Origin: Roseomonas sp.
GTDB lineage: Bacteria; Pseudomonadota; Alphaproteobacteria; Acetobacterales; Acetobacteraceae
Assembly (NCBI GenBank): GCA_020249925.1
Contig: JADCER010000004.1
Span: 62,001-126,000, forward strand
Direction of reading: 5' to 3'
Length of the DNA stretch: 64,000 nucleotides
A program made the translations under genes and the position numbers. The notes beneath the pieces were generated by a model, which did not search any database, had not been told where the DNA came from, and saw only the letters and a program-made list of their open reading frames with translations. Shown piece by piece: positions 48,089 to 56,186 of this stretch. Position 1 is the first letter of the stretch; every line of letters begins with the position of its first letter.

Positions 48089-49300
48089 ATGAGCATGACC
48101 CTGGCCGATATCCTGGCGCCAATGCCGCCAGAGCGCTTCTTCGCCGAATATTATGATCAGCAGCCGCTGCATCTGCCGGGCGCTGCGGAGAAATTCGCCC
48201 ATATCCTGGATTGGGCCGGCATTAATCGCCTGCTCTGCATGACGCATATCTGGTCCGAACGCAGCCTGAAGGTGGTGCTGGACAGCACCACAATCCCCGC
48301 CGCGCAATATAGCCAAAGTGCAATGTCGCGCGATGGCGCCACGGCTTTGCAACCCATCCCCGCCAAGGTGCAGGAATGGGTGGCGCGCGGCGCTTCCGTG
48401 GTGATGAATGATGTTGATAGCCTGACACCGGGGCTTGCTGGCGTTTCCAATGCGCTGGAAGGCGCTGGCCTCGGCAAGGCGCAGGCCAATGTCTATATTT
48501 CCTGGCAGAGCCACAAGGCGTTTCATGCACATTATGACACGCATGATGTCTGGGCCGTACAGGTAGAAGGGGAAAAGACCTGGAACATCTGGGAAGGCCG
48601 CGCCGAATGGCCGGTGGCGCATGCCATTTTCCGCAGCCAGGGTCAGGAATTTCATGAAAAGGCCAAGGGCGCGCTTCGGTTCAAGGCGCATCTCAAAAAG
48701 GGCGATCTGCTTTATCTGCCGCGCGGCTGGTATCATGATGCCTTGGCCGAGGCACCCAATTCCGTCCATATCGCCTATGGCGTGCATGCGGCGATGGGCG
48801 TTGATTTCATGGGCCTGCTAACAGAACGCGCCTTTCACGATGCGGAGTTTCGCAAGCCCCTGCCGCGGCAGGATGGCTCGGCGGCAGCGAAATATGCGCT
48901 GACACAACGTGCCGCCTTGCTGGGCCAGCGCATCGCCGAATGGTCGCGCGATCCGAAATTCCTGCAAGCGGTGGAAAGCTTCCTCGCGCATTACCGCTAT
49001 GAACGCGGCGGCTATGATCTATTGGCCGCACGCGGCGCGGCGCCGGCAGCAGCCGTGGCCGAGGGCACCCCGGCATTCCGCGTGCGCCCCAATGTGAAAA
49101 CCGTCCGCCGTGGCGCGGAGTTTGGGCTGCGCACCGAAATGGGCATCCTGCCGATCACCGCTGAGGAGGTTGAGGCCGCAGCCTGGATCATCACCCAGCC
49201 CAGCATTACGGAAACCTCTCTGGCCCTTGCCTGCCCAGGCGCCAAGACCGCGGCGCTGATTGAAAAGCTCCGCGCGGCGGAGATTTTGCTGCCGGCATGA
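48089..49300 (+). CDS. cupin-fold (JmjC-like, Cupin_4) protein hydroxylase
   Basis: 403 residues. The double-stranded beta-helix is seen in FHAHYDTHDVWAVQVEGEKTWNIW with the iron ligands His-X-Asp, and the second His in SVHIAYG. This is the ROX/YcfD-like group of 2-oxoglutarate- and Fe(II)-dependent oxygenases that in some bacteria hydroxylate ribosomal proteins. The C-terminal winged-helix-like region (ITAEEVEAAAWIIT) is also typical. The target here is unknown. Confidence 0.82.
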   Translation: MSMTLADILAPMPPERFFAEYYDQQPLHLPGAAEKFAHILDWAGINRLLCMTHIWSERSLKVVLDSTTIPAAQYSQSAMSRDGATALQPIPAKVQEWVARGASVVMNDVDSLTPGLAGVSNALEGAGLGKAQANVYISWQSHKAFHAHYDTHDVWAVQVEGEKTWNIWEGRAEWPVAHAIFRSQGQEFHEKAKGALRFKAHLKKGDLLYLPRGWYHDALAEAPNSVHIAYGVHAAMGVDFMGLLTERAFHDAEFRKPLPRQDGSAAAKYALTQRAALLGQRIAEWSRDPKFLQAVESFLAHYRYERGGYDLLAARGAAPAAAVAEGTPAFRVRPNVKTVRRGAEFGLRTEMGILPITAEEVEAAAWIITQPSITETSLALACPGAKTAALIEKLRAAEILLPA

Positions 49301-49728
49301 AGCCTGGCCCATGGCTCGCCATCATCCTGGCGCTCGCGGCGCTGCCGGCGTTGGCGCAGCCCTATGGCTTTTCCTGCGTTGGTGCGGAAAGGCTGGAAGA
49401 TGATGTGTTTTCCATCGCTTTCCCGCGCGGCAGCGCCGCTATCCCGGAAGCCGCACGCTCTCCGCTGGCGGCGGCCATCGAAGCCGCCTTGGCGGAACCG
49501 GGGCGCAATATCTGCATCCTGGGCCATGCGGGGCAGGAAGGCGGGGCCACCACCTCCATCCAATTGGCCGCACAACGCGCCCGCGCCGTGACCAATGCCA
49601 TGGCGGAGCGCGGCATTGCGGCGGAACGGCTGCGGGCAGAGGCACGCAGCGCCCAATTCAGCCCTGCCGTCCGCGCCGCCGAGCCCCCATCGCGCACCGT
49701 TACCATCGTGCTGATGCCACCACCCTGA
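49297..49728 (+). CDS. small OmpA-like periplasmic protein
   Basis: 143 residues starting with a signal peptide MKPGPWLAIILALAALPALA. The rest corresponds to a single OmpA C-terminal (peptidoglycan-binding) type domain: FPRGSAAIPEAARSPLAAAIEAAL, ICILGHAGQEG and QLAAQRARAVTNAMAERGIAAERL. The usual Asp and Arg contacts are partly degenerate, so peptidoglycan binding is uncertain. The start overlaps the cupin stop (ATGA). Confidence 0.72.
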   Translation: MKPGPWLAIILALAALPALAQPYGFSCVGAERLEDDVFSIAFPRGSAAIPEAARSPLAAAIEAALAEPGRNICILGHAGQEGGATTSIQLAAQRARAVTNAMAERGIAAERLRAEARSAQFSPAVRAAEPPSRTVTIVLMPPP

Positions 49729-49822
49729 GGCATCAAGGGGCTTGCCCCTTCATCCGCACAGGGCCAGAAGGGGTCAGGATGAACAGGGTGCGATTCGCGC
49801 CCAAAGCCAAGGAGAAACGCCG

Positions 49823-50329
49823 ATGCTGTCGCGTCGTTCCCTATTCGCCGTCGGCGGCGCTGCCCTTTTGCTCAATGGCTGCGCGCAGGTCGCGCCGGAA
49901 GGCGGCCCGCCGCTCATGGATGTCCTGGGTTCTGATCCAAATCTGTCCAGTTTCCGCGCCGCGCTGCGCAGTTCTGGGCTGGCTTCGGAATTGTTTGAGC
50001 GGCCTGGCATCTACACCGTACTTGCCCCCACCAATCTTGCCTGGTCGGGTGCACCGGAACGCATTCGTAACGGTGACCGCGAAGGGTTGCTCAACCTGAT
50101 CGCGGGCGGGCGGCTGAGCCTGGCGAGTATCCAGGCGCGCGGCGGTCGCATCCGGATGTTGGGCGGCATTGACGTGCGCGTGGTGGGTGGAACCGCGGAA
50201 AGCCCGCGTATTCAGGCGGCACGCCCGGGCCAGGCGCCTTCCGGTACGTCGGCGAGCATCATTCGTGCCAATGTGATGGCGAGCAATGGCGTGGTGCATG
50301 TTGTGCAAGGCGTGCTGATCCCGACGTGA
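49823..50329 (+). CDS. fasciclin-domain lipoprotein
   Basis: 168 residues from the ATG at 49823, with AAGGAG nearby. The Tat-like and lipoprotein signal LSRRSLFAVGGAALLLNGC has a lipobox Cys. The mature part is one fasciclin (FAS1) domain: FRAALRSSGLASELFERPGIYTVLAPTNLAW near the start and NGVVHVVQGVLIPT at the end, the H2 and YH-type motifs. Such domains act in surface adhesion. The start of DUF2459 overlaps its stop. Confidence 0.8.
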   Translation: MLSRRSLFAVGGAALLLNGCAQVAPEGGPPLMDVLGSDPNLSSFRAALRSSGLASELFERPGIYTVLAPTNLAWSGAPERIRNGDREGLLNLIAGGRLSLASIQARGGRIRMLGGIDVRVVGGTAESPRIQAARPGQAPSGTSASIIRANVMASNGVVHVVQGVLIPT

Positions 50330-50967
50330 TCCAGGGCGGCGCGGAGAAAGCCTTTGCCTTTTCGCGCCGCACTATCCTTGGCGCGCTGCTTCTTGCGCCG
50401 ACACTTGGTTTCGCGAGCAACGCCAGGCATCGGGTCTGGGTTGTCAGCAATGGCTGGCATAGCGGCATTGTGCTGGCGCGCGCCGATGTGCCTGAAAGCG
50501 TGATCCCGGAAATCGCCGATTTTCCCCAGGCGCGGTTTTTTGAATTCGGCTGGGGTGATGCGGAATTCTACCCGGCACGGGAAGCGGGCGCCTGGCTTGC
50601 CTTGCGCGCGGCCTTTCCAGGGCCGGCGGTGATGCATGTGGCGGGCCTTCCGGATCATCCCGCGCGCATTTGGCCCAATGTCACCATCCTGCCCTTTGCC
50701 GTTGATGCCGATGCGCTGGGCCGATTGCTTGATTTCCTGCGCCATAGTTTTGACCGTGCCGGGGCGGGGCGCGCGGTGGTGACGGCGCGTGGCATCTACC
50801 CTTTCAGCCTGTTCTATCCGGCAACAGGGCGGTTTCACGTGTTCAACAATTGCAATACCTGGACCGCGCAGGCACTGACGGCCATGGGGTTTGGCGTGTC
50901 TCTTGGTGGCGTAAATACGGCGGATGATCTGATCAGCCGCATCCGCCCCTTTGCATTGGCGGAGTAA
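50326..50967 (+). CDS. DUF2459 family protein
   Basis: 213 residues starting at a GTG that overlaps the fasciclin stop. It has the DUF2459 pattern: a signal-like N-terminus (SRRTILGALLLAPTLGFA), VVSNGWHSGIVLARADVP, FFEFGWGDAEFY, and the final VFNNCNTWTAQALTAMG. The NCNTW block with a possible Cys/His site suggests an enzyme of the cysteine peptidase/amidase type, but no activity is known. Confidence 0.8.
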   Translation: MIQGGAEKAFAFSRRTILGALLLAPTLGFASNARHRVWVVSNGWHSGIVLARADVPESVIPEIADFPQARFFEFGWGDAEFYPAREAGAWLALRAAFPGPAVMHVAGLPDHPARIWPNVTILPFAVDADALGRLLDFLRHSFDRAGAGRAVVTARGIYPFSLFYPATGRFHVFNNCNTWTAQALTAMGFGVSLGGVNTADDLISRIRPFALAE

Positions 50968-50968
50968 T

Positions 50969-51742
50969 TCAGCCCTTCTTCGCATCCCCAATCGGCGTGG
51001 CATCGCGTGTCATGCCCGCCAGCACTTCCGCAACATGGCGCACCTTTACTGAAGATCCTTCGCGCTTCAGCCGCCCCGCCATGTTCAACAGGCAGCCCAT
51101 ATCGCCCGCCAGCAAGGTGCCCGCACCGGTTGCCTGAATATCGCGGCATTTATCGGTGACCATGCGCACGGAAATATCGGGGTATTTCACACAAAACGTC
51201 CCGCCAAAACCACAGCAGATTTCCGGCTCCGCCAATTCGATCAGGCTTAACCCCTCAACGGATTTCAGCAATTTGCGCGGCTGCGCCTTCACGCCCATCT
51301 CGCGCAGGCCCGAACAGGAATCATGATAAGTCACGCTGCCATCCAGCCGCGCGGCGACCTTTTCCATGCCCATCACATCGGTCAGGAAGGACACAAGTTC
51401 ATGCGTACGCGCGGCGAGTGCTTCCGATTTGCCGCGATAATGCGGGTCATCATCAAATAGCGCCGGGTAGTGATGCGCGATCATGCCGGCGCAGGAACCG
51501 GAAGGCGCGACCACATAATCATAGCCCTGGAAGGCATCCACCACTGCGCGGGCCAGCGCCTTGGCATTGGCGCGGTCGCCGGAATTATAGGCGGGCTGAC
51601 CGCAACAGGTTTGGCTTGGCGGCACTTCCACCAGGCAGCCGGCTTCTTCCAGCAGCTTGATGGCGGCAAAGCCAACCGTCGGCCGATAGAGATCCACCAG
51701 GCAGGTGACAAAAAGCGCAACGCGCGGACGGGTTTGGGTCAT
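50969..51742 (-). CDS. (Fe-S)-binding protein, LutA/YkgE type
   Basis: 257 residues with two cysteine-rich CCG domains (SQTCCGQPAYN near residue 40 and EICCGFGGTF in the second half), the arrangement of LutA, the iron-sulfur subunit of L-lactate oxidation. The usual lutB and lutC partners are not adjacent here. It may act in lactate or glycolate metabolism with partners elsewhere. Confidence 0.85.
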   Translation of the reverse strand: MTQTRPRVALFVTCLVDLYRPTVGFAAIKLLEEAGCLVEVPPSQTCCGQPAYNSGDRANAKALARAVVDAFQGYDYVVAPSGSCAGMIAHHYPALFDDDPHYRGKSEALAARTHELVSFLTDVMGMEKVAARLDGSVTYHDSCSGLREMGVKAQPRKLLKSVEGLSLIELAEPEICCGFGGTFCVKYPDISVRMVTDKCRDIQATGAGTLLAGDMGCLLNMAGRLKREGSSVKVRHVAEVLAGMTRDATPIGDAKKG

Positions 51743-51791
51743 GGGCGCTTTTTACCCTGGCCGATGCGTGCTGGCGATACGGGGCAAAGTA

Positions 51792-52646
51792 TCAATTCAG
51801 GCGCTGGCGCAATTCGCCAGCAAGCGCGCGGACGCGGGCGGCCGCTTCGCCTTCCGGCACCAATTCCAGGAAGCGATCCAGGCAGCCGAGTGCGGCACCA
51901 ATCCGTTCCAGCCTTTGGTTCATCAGCCCCGCTTCGCGCCAAAGCGCGGCATGATCGGGCGCCAGACGCAGCATGTCTTCGGTCGCGGAAAGGGCCGCCT
52001 TCACATCCCCGCCGCGCAAGCGCCGCAGCTTGATGTTGTTTTGCAGCCGCAGCAGCACTTCACGCCGCGTCATGGGGCGCAGCACGCCGGGGCGAAGTTC
52101 CGCCTTTTCGCCTTCCACGCGCTTGATCAGCGCGCGCAAATCCTGCGCTTCCAGAACCTTGCCGCCCGCAAAGACATCCAGAATAAGCTTGCCCTTGGGT
52201 CCTTCCAGCGCGAGCAGGAAATGGCCGGGGAAATCCACGCCAAAGGCGCCCCAGCCCGCGGCATCGGCGGCATGCAGCCACAAAATGCCCAGCGCCACGG
52301 GCAGACCGCGCCGGCGTTCCACCACATGGATCAGATTGGCATTCGCCATATCCTCATAGGTTTCGGAATCGCCCTGATACCCGAAATGCCCATGCAGCGT
52401 TTCCGCCAGGATCAGGCGGCGCGCTTCCAGATCACCGCCATCCGCCTTGCCATCCATGCTGGCGGCATCCACCACCTTGCGTGCGATATCGGAAAAATGC
52501 GCGGCTACCTTGCGCCAATCGGCCTCCGGCGCATCCACCCGCGCCAATTGCAAGGCAACGGTCGCGATATCAAGCTCCAGATCCGGCAGGTTACCGGCGG
52601 CTTCGATCGCGCTGCGTGGTTCGGGGGCATGGGTGATCGTCATCAA
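51792..52646 (-). CDS. SirB1 family transglutaminase-like/TPR protein
   Basis: 284 residues. The central part is the SirB1-type transglutaminase fold (NANLIHVVERRRGLPVALGILWLHAADAAGWGAFGVDFPGHFLLAL), where the catalytic Cys of true transglutaminases is absent. The C-terminal part is TPR-like (LRRLRGGDVKAALSATEDMLRLAPDHAALW...). It probably acts by protein contact. It lies in the middle of a minus-strand series, between the LutA-like gene and hemW. Confidence 0.82.
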   Translation of the reverse strand: MMTITHAPEPRSAIEAAGNLPDLELDIATVALQLARVDAPEADWRKVAAHFSDIARKVVDAASMDGKADGGDLEARRLILAETLHGHFGYQGDSETYEDMANANLIHVVERRRGLPVALGILWLHAADAAGWGAFGVDFPGHFLLALEGPKGKLILDVFAGGKVLEAQDLRALIKRVEGEKAELRPGVLRPMTRREVLLRLQNNIKLRRLRGGDVKAALSATEDMLRLAPDHAALWREAGLMNQRLERIGAALGCLDRFLELVPEGEAAARVRALAGELRQRLN

Positions 52647-52685
52647 TCATATTTTTACGTCTTCTTCAGGAAGGATCAAGTTTTA

Positions 52686-53894
52686 TCAGCGCAGCAGCAG
52701 CGGCAGCATGGAATCCAGGCGCAAAAGCCCCTCCCCGGTTGCGCAAAGCCGGCCATTTTCGCGCCAAAACAGGTAACCCTCATCCAGGCAGGCCGCCAGC
52801 ATGGCGGGGTCCACAACCTCGGCAAAGGCAAGCCCGGCGCGGGCTTCGATTCGCTTGGGGTCTATGCCCTCCGTCAGGCGCAGCCCCATCAGCATGGCTT
52901 CCCGGCCAACTTCCGCAGGGCTCAGGGTTTCCACATCCACTGCCGCATGGCCCTGGGCTTCTACCAGGCGCAGCCATTCTTCCGGCGCGCGATGGCGCCG
53001 CGTGGCCTGAATGCTGCCTTCGTGCAACACACGTTGATGCGCCCCGGCGCCGATGCCAAGGTAATCGCCATAGCGCCAATAAGCCAAATTATGCCGGCTT
53101 TCCGCGCCGGGCTTGGCGTAATTGCTGATCTCATAAGGCTTGAGCCCAAAGCGCGCCGCTTCTTCCGCCGTTGCCAGATAAAGCCGCGCCGCATCATCTT
53201 CCGCCGGCAGCGCAAAGGCGCCACGGCGATAGAGCGTTTCAAACTGCGTGCCGGGTTCAATCGTCAGCTGATAAAGCGAGAGATGATCAGCCGCGAGCGC
53301 CAAGGCTTGGCGCAGCTCTGCCCGCCAGGTGGCTTCCTGCTGGCCGGGCCGCGCATAGATCAAATCGAAGGAAAGCCTTGGGAAAATACCGCGCGCCGCT
53401 TCCAAGGCGGCAATCGCCTGCCCCACATCATGGCGGCGGCCAAGAAAGCCCAAAGCCTCCGCATTCAGGGATTGCACGCCAAGGCTTGCGCGATTGACCC
53501 CGGCATCCCGAAACGCCGCAAGCTTCGCGGCTTCCACGCTGGTGGGGTTGGCTTCCAGGGTGATTTCAATATCGGGCAGCGGGTCGAAGAAACGCGTGGC
53601 ATCTTCAATCAAGGCCGCGACGGTTTCAGGCGCCATCAGGCTTGGCGTGCCGCCGCCAAAGAAAATGCTCGCCAGCGGGCGGCGACCAAGCAGCGCCGCT
53701 TCATGCGCCAATTCGCGCCGCAAGCCCGCGCGAAAGCGTGCCTCATCCACCCTGTCACGGACATGGGAATTGAAGTCACAATAGGGGCATTTGGCCGCGC
53801 AAAACGGCCAATGGATGTAAAGCGCCAGCGGTTCCACGCAGGGTCTATAGGCTATTCCAGCTTCACGCCGGAAGCCTCGACCAACGGGTGACAC
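52686..53894 (-). CDS. hemW: radical SAM family heme chaperone HemW
   Basis: 402 residues if started at the GTG directly after the ridA stop; a second GTG at 53837 (VEPLALYIHWPFC) would give 383 residues and fits the family better. The radical SAM motif CAAKCPYCDF has the three cluster Cys residues, and FFGGGTPSLM and the ASLGVQSLN block follow. It shares the HemN fold but lacks coproporphyrinogen oxidase features; known members insert heme into respiratory proteins. Confidence 0.92.
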   Translation of the reverse strand: MSPVGRGFRREAGIAYRPCVEPLALYIHWPFCAAKCPYCDFNSHVRDRVDEARFRAGLRRELAHEAALLGRRPLASIFFGGGTPSLMAPETVAALIEDATRFFDPLPDIEITLEANPTSVEAAKLAAFRDAGVNRASLGVQSLNAEALGFLGRRHDVGQAIAALEAARGIFPRLSFDLIYARPGQQEATWRAELRQALALAADHLSLYQLTIEPGTQFETLYRRGAFALPAEDDAARLYLATAEEAARFGLKPYEISNYAKPGAESRHNLAYWRYGDYLGIGAGAHQRVLHEGSIQATRRHRAPEEWLRLVEAQGHAAVDVETLSPAEVGREAMLMGLRLTEGIDPKRIEARAGLAFAEVVDPAMLAACLDEGYLFWRENGRLCATGEGLLRLDSMLPLLLR

Positions 53895-54368
53895 TCAATC
53901 TACGGCGAAGACCGCGTCAATCTCGACTGTTGCATCGAGTGGCAGTTGCGCCACGCCGATGGAGGTGCGGGCATGCCGGCCATTCTCGCCCCAAAGCGCG
54001 ATGAACAGCTCCGAACAGGCATTGATCACCTTGGGATAATCACCCATGCCGGGTGCTGCGGTCACGAAGCCACGCACCATCACCACCTGACGGACGCGGC
54101 CAAGATCGCCACCAAGCGCCATGCGCAGGGTGGAAAGCAGTTGCAGGCCGATCGCGAGCCCGCCTGCGCGCGCGGTGGCCAGGTCAACATCCTTGCCATA
54201 GACCCCGGTGGGGTAGGGCACACCGTTGCGTTCGCATATCTGGCCGGCGAGGAAGATCAGATTGCCCTCACGCCGCCACAGGATGAATTCCGCCACAGGC
54301 TTGGCCGCCGGCGGCAGGGCATGGCCAAGGGCGGTCAGGCGGGACAGAAGTTCGGCGTCAGTCGGCAT
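53895..54368 (-). CDS. RidA family protein (enamine/imine deaminase type)
   Basis: 157 residues from the ATG at 54368 (MPTDAELLSRLT). It contains the RidA-type ending ARTSIGVAQLPLDATVEIDAVFAVD, with the Arg that in RidA binds the substrate carboxylate, and LIFLAGQICERNGV. Members hydrolyse reactive enamine intermediates; this longer YjgF-like subgroup is not fully characterised. hemW starts directly after its stop. Confidence 0.85.
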   Translation of the reverse strand: MPTDAELLSRLTALGHALPPAAKPVAEFILWRREGNLIFLAGQICERNGVPYPTGVYGKDVDLATARAGGLAIGLQLLSTLRMALGGDLGRVRQVVMVRGFVTAAPGMGDYPKVINACSELFIALWGENGRHARTSIGVAQLPLDATVEIDAVFAVD

Positions 54369-54520
54369 CACAGAGCATCCCCGATAGGTCAAAAAAGCGC
54401 GGCGCAGAGCCTGCGTTTGTCGTCAGCGCCTATCTTGCATGCGTGAAACCAAGCGGCAAGGCATGGCTCAGGGTATCTAAGCCTCATGTTGCCCTTGCCA
54501 TTTCGTTTTACGTTGCGGGC

Positions 54521-54751
54521 CTAACGCTTCTTGCCGCCGGCGCGTTCCAGGGACGCGATGCGCAGCGCGGCCTTGCCGGATGCCTTCGCGATTTCATTGT
54601 CCTGCGCTTCAATTTCCTTGCGCGCGGGCAAGTCCCCATCAAGCCCGCCGAGCAATTCCGCCGGCACCTTCCGGTTGGAACGGCGGCTGCCATCCTCATA
54701 AATCACATCAAACAGCACGAAGCGTGCTTGGGTTCCTGGCTTATTGGCCAT
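54521..54751 (-). CDS. small hypothetical protein downstream of cspA
   Basis: 76 residues from the ATG at 54751 (MANKPGTQARFVLF), which has AAGGAG six bases upstream; an earlier in-frame start at 54799 lacks a comparable site. The sequence VLFDVIYEDGSRRSNRKVPAELLGGLDGD then a charged helical tail suggests a small beta-hairpin plus helix. No family name was recognised. It overlaps the preceding gene by 11 bases, indicating coupled translation. Confidence 0.65.
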   Translation of the reverse strand: MANKPGTQARFVLFDVIYEDGSRRSNRKVPAELLGGLDGDLPARKEIEAQDNEIAKASGKAALRIASLERAGGKKR

Positions 54752-54929
54752 GGTGTTCTCCTTTAGTCCTTGAATCTTCGCTGGTGTCGGCTTCGGCATC
54801 CTGCGGTTCTTCGCCCGCCTTGCGCCGCGCCACCGCTTCCTTCAGCGCTTCCAGCTTGGCTTCCTTGCGCGCCTGCTTGGCCCGGTTCACATCAGCCCGG
54901 TTCTGCCCATAATTCGGTTTGCGCGCCAT
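54741..54929 (-). CDS. small charged protein of the MARKPNY type
   Basis: 62 residues, extremely rich in Lys, Arg, Glu and Ala, starting MARKPNYGQNRADVNRAKQ and predicted to be one long helix with an acidic end. Short proteins with this start occur widely in Alphaproteobacteria near cold-shock genes; the function is unknown. GGAG precedes the ATG. It begins after the cspA terminator, so it may have its own promoter. Confidence 0.65.
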   Translation of the reverse strand: MARKPNYGQNRADVNRAKQARKEAKLEALKEAVARRKAGEEPQDAEADTSEDSRTKGEHHGQ

Positions 54930-54946
54930 GCCGCTTCTCCAAACAT

Positions 54947-54978
54947 AAAACGAAAACGGGGCGACAAACGCCGCCCCG
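54947..54978 (-). terminator. intrinsic terminator of cspA
   Basis: Read on the minus strand, CGGGGCG (54978-54972) pairs with CGCCCCG (54963-54957) around an 8-base loop and is followed by TTTTCGTTTT, a textbook Rho-independent terminator about 40 bases after the cspA stop. Confidence 0.8.
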
Positions 54979-55018
54979 CTCCAGAAACTACAGCGCCCGA
55001 AAGCGCCGCAATCGCAGA

Positions 55019-55225
55019 TCAGATCTTGCGCAGATTGCCGGCAGAGATCTTGCCCTGCTGGCCCTTCTGCAATTCAAAATCAATCTTGTCGCCTTCGTTC
55101 AGGCCTTGCAGGCCAGAACGCTGGACATCGCTGACATGAACGAAGACGTCCTTGCTGCCATCATCGGGCTGGATGAAGCCATAACCCTTGGTGGCGTTGA
55201 ACCATTTTACAGTGCCGGTTGCCAT
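55019..55225 (-). CDS. cold-shock protein CspA family
   Basis: 68 residues, one CSD fold with RNP1 KGYGFIQP and RNP2 VFVHVS, starting [16 protein letters not shown]. Binds single-stranded RNA and DNA and melts mRNA structure. GGAG lies nine bases before the ATG. A candidate promoter about 165 bases upstream gives a long 5'UTR, as is usual for cold-induced csp genes. A strong terminator follows. Confidence 0.95.
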   Translation of the reverse strand: MATGTVKWFNATKGYGFIQPDDGSKDVFVHVSDVQRSGLQGLNEGDKIDFELQKGQQGKISAGNLRKI

Positions 55226-55388
55226 GCTGTTTACTCCGGTTGAGAAACTCCGCCACGCGGGATCGCGCTACGGGCCGACCATCGCTACAGCCCAACCATG
55301 GGAAGGCACGGGAAGCAGGTTTGAGGAAACTCGCCAAACCTTCATGGGGCCGGGCCGAAACGCCCAAACCGGACGAGGTGACAAGGGC

Positions 55389-55417
55389 CATATGGGCCTT
55401 TCGGAGCCCAATCGCAA
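55389..55417 (-). promoter_or_regulatory. candidate cspA promoter
   Basis: On the minus strand TTGCGA (55417-55412) and CATATG (55394-55389) are spaced by 17 bases. Transcription from here would give a leader of about 155 nt before the cspA ATG, matching the long structured leaders of cold-shock genes. Confidence 0.4.
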
Positions 55418-55451
55418 GTTTTTCCTTAAAAGGCCGAAAAAAAGAGCCGCG

Positions 55452-56183
55452 CTATTCCAGCCAATGCCGCGCCGCAGTGACCACCACGCCGTTGGAACGC
55501 CCGCCCGCAAAGGTCTCGATGCGTGATGCATAGCCCTGCGCCAGTATCATCGCGGTCTGCAGGTCAATCGCAATCCGCCCCGCCATGGCGATCCGCGCCT
55601 CCTGCCCCGTATTGCCAAGCCGGCCGGCCAATTCCACCGCGCAAAGCGCGACCAGCACCTGCTGTGCTTCGATCCGTGAAAGCCCCTCGGCGCGGCAGGT
55701 CACGCCGCGCGGGCTTTCGGGCACCGGCAATTCAAACGTCACACCGGGGGCGATGCGCCGTGCCGTCAGGCTCCAGCTTTCAAATTGCCGGCGCCAGGGA
55801 ACCAGCGCGCCATCCCGCTCGGCATCGGGCGGGTCATGGGTAAAGCTTGCGATGCCGCCATCATCGCGGCGCAGCACGGCCAGTCTTTCGCCGCGCAGCG
55901 CTTCCGGTGCCAGAATAAGGCGCGTCGCGCGCGCCCGCGCATCGCGTTCCACCGTCGCGACATTCAGGCAATCGCGCCGTGGCGTCCGATCCAGCCTTTC
56001 CCATTGTTCGCGGCAGAGCCTTCGCCAGCTGCCCCAGGCAGTCCCACCAATCGCTACCGGCGCGGTGATTGGCGTGACGGGCGCGCTCAAGGGCAGGGCA
56101 GGGGCGACGGTCCGCCAATCCGGCGCTTGCGCAAAAGCGCTTGCGCCACAAAGGCTCAGCGCAAGTAGCAGAAGGCGCAGCAC
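55452..56183 (-). CDS. secreted hypothetical protein
   Basis: 243 residues with signal peptide MLRLLLLALSLCGASAFAQ. The mature part holds four Cys (RRLCREQWERL, RRDCLNVAT, VTCRAEG, LVALCAVEL) that could make two disulfides, and an Arg-rich middle. No family was recognised. It is last in a minus-strand operon with an Ldh-type dehydrogenase, a Bug-type binding protein and a hydrolase; only 3 bases separate it from the dehydrogenase. Confidence 0.68.
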   Translation of the reverse strand: MLRLLLLALSLCGASAFAQAPDWRTVAPALPLSAPVTPITAPVAIGGTAWGSWRRLCREQWERLDRTPRRDCLNVATVERDARARATRLILAPEALRGERLAVLRRDDGGIASFTHDPPDAERDGALVPWRRQFESWSLTARRIAPGVTFELPVPESPRGVTCRAEGLSRIEAQQVLVALCAVELAGRLGNTGQEARIAMAGRIAIDLQTAMILAQGYASRIETFAGGRSNGVVVTAARHWLE

Positions 56184-56186
56184 CGC

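Noticed and set aside
51705-53891. 728-codon open frame on the plus strand
   Set aside because: Antisense to the SirB1 and hemW genes, which have clear motifs; no domain recognised.
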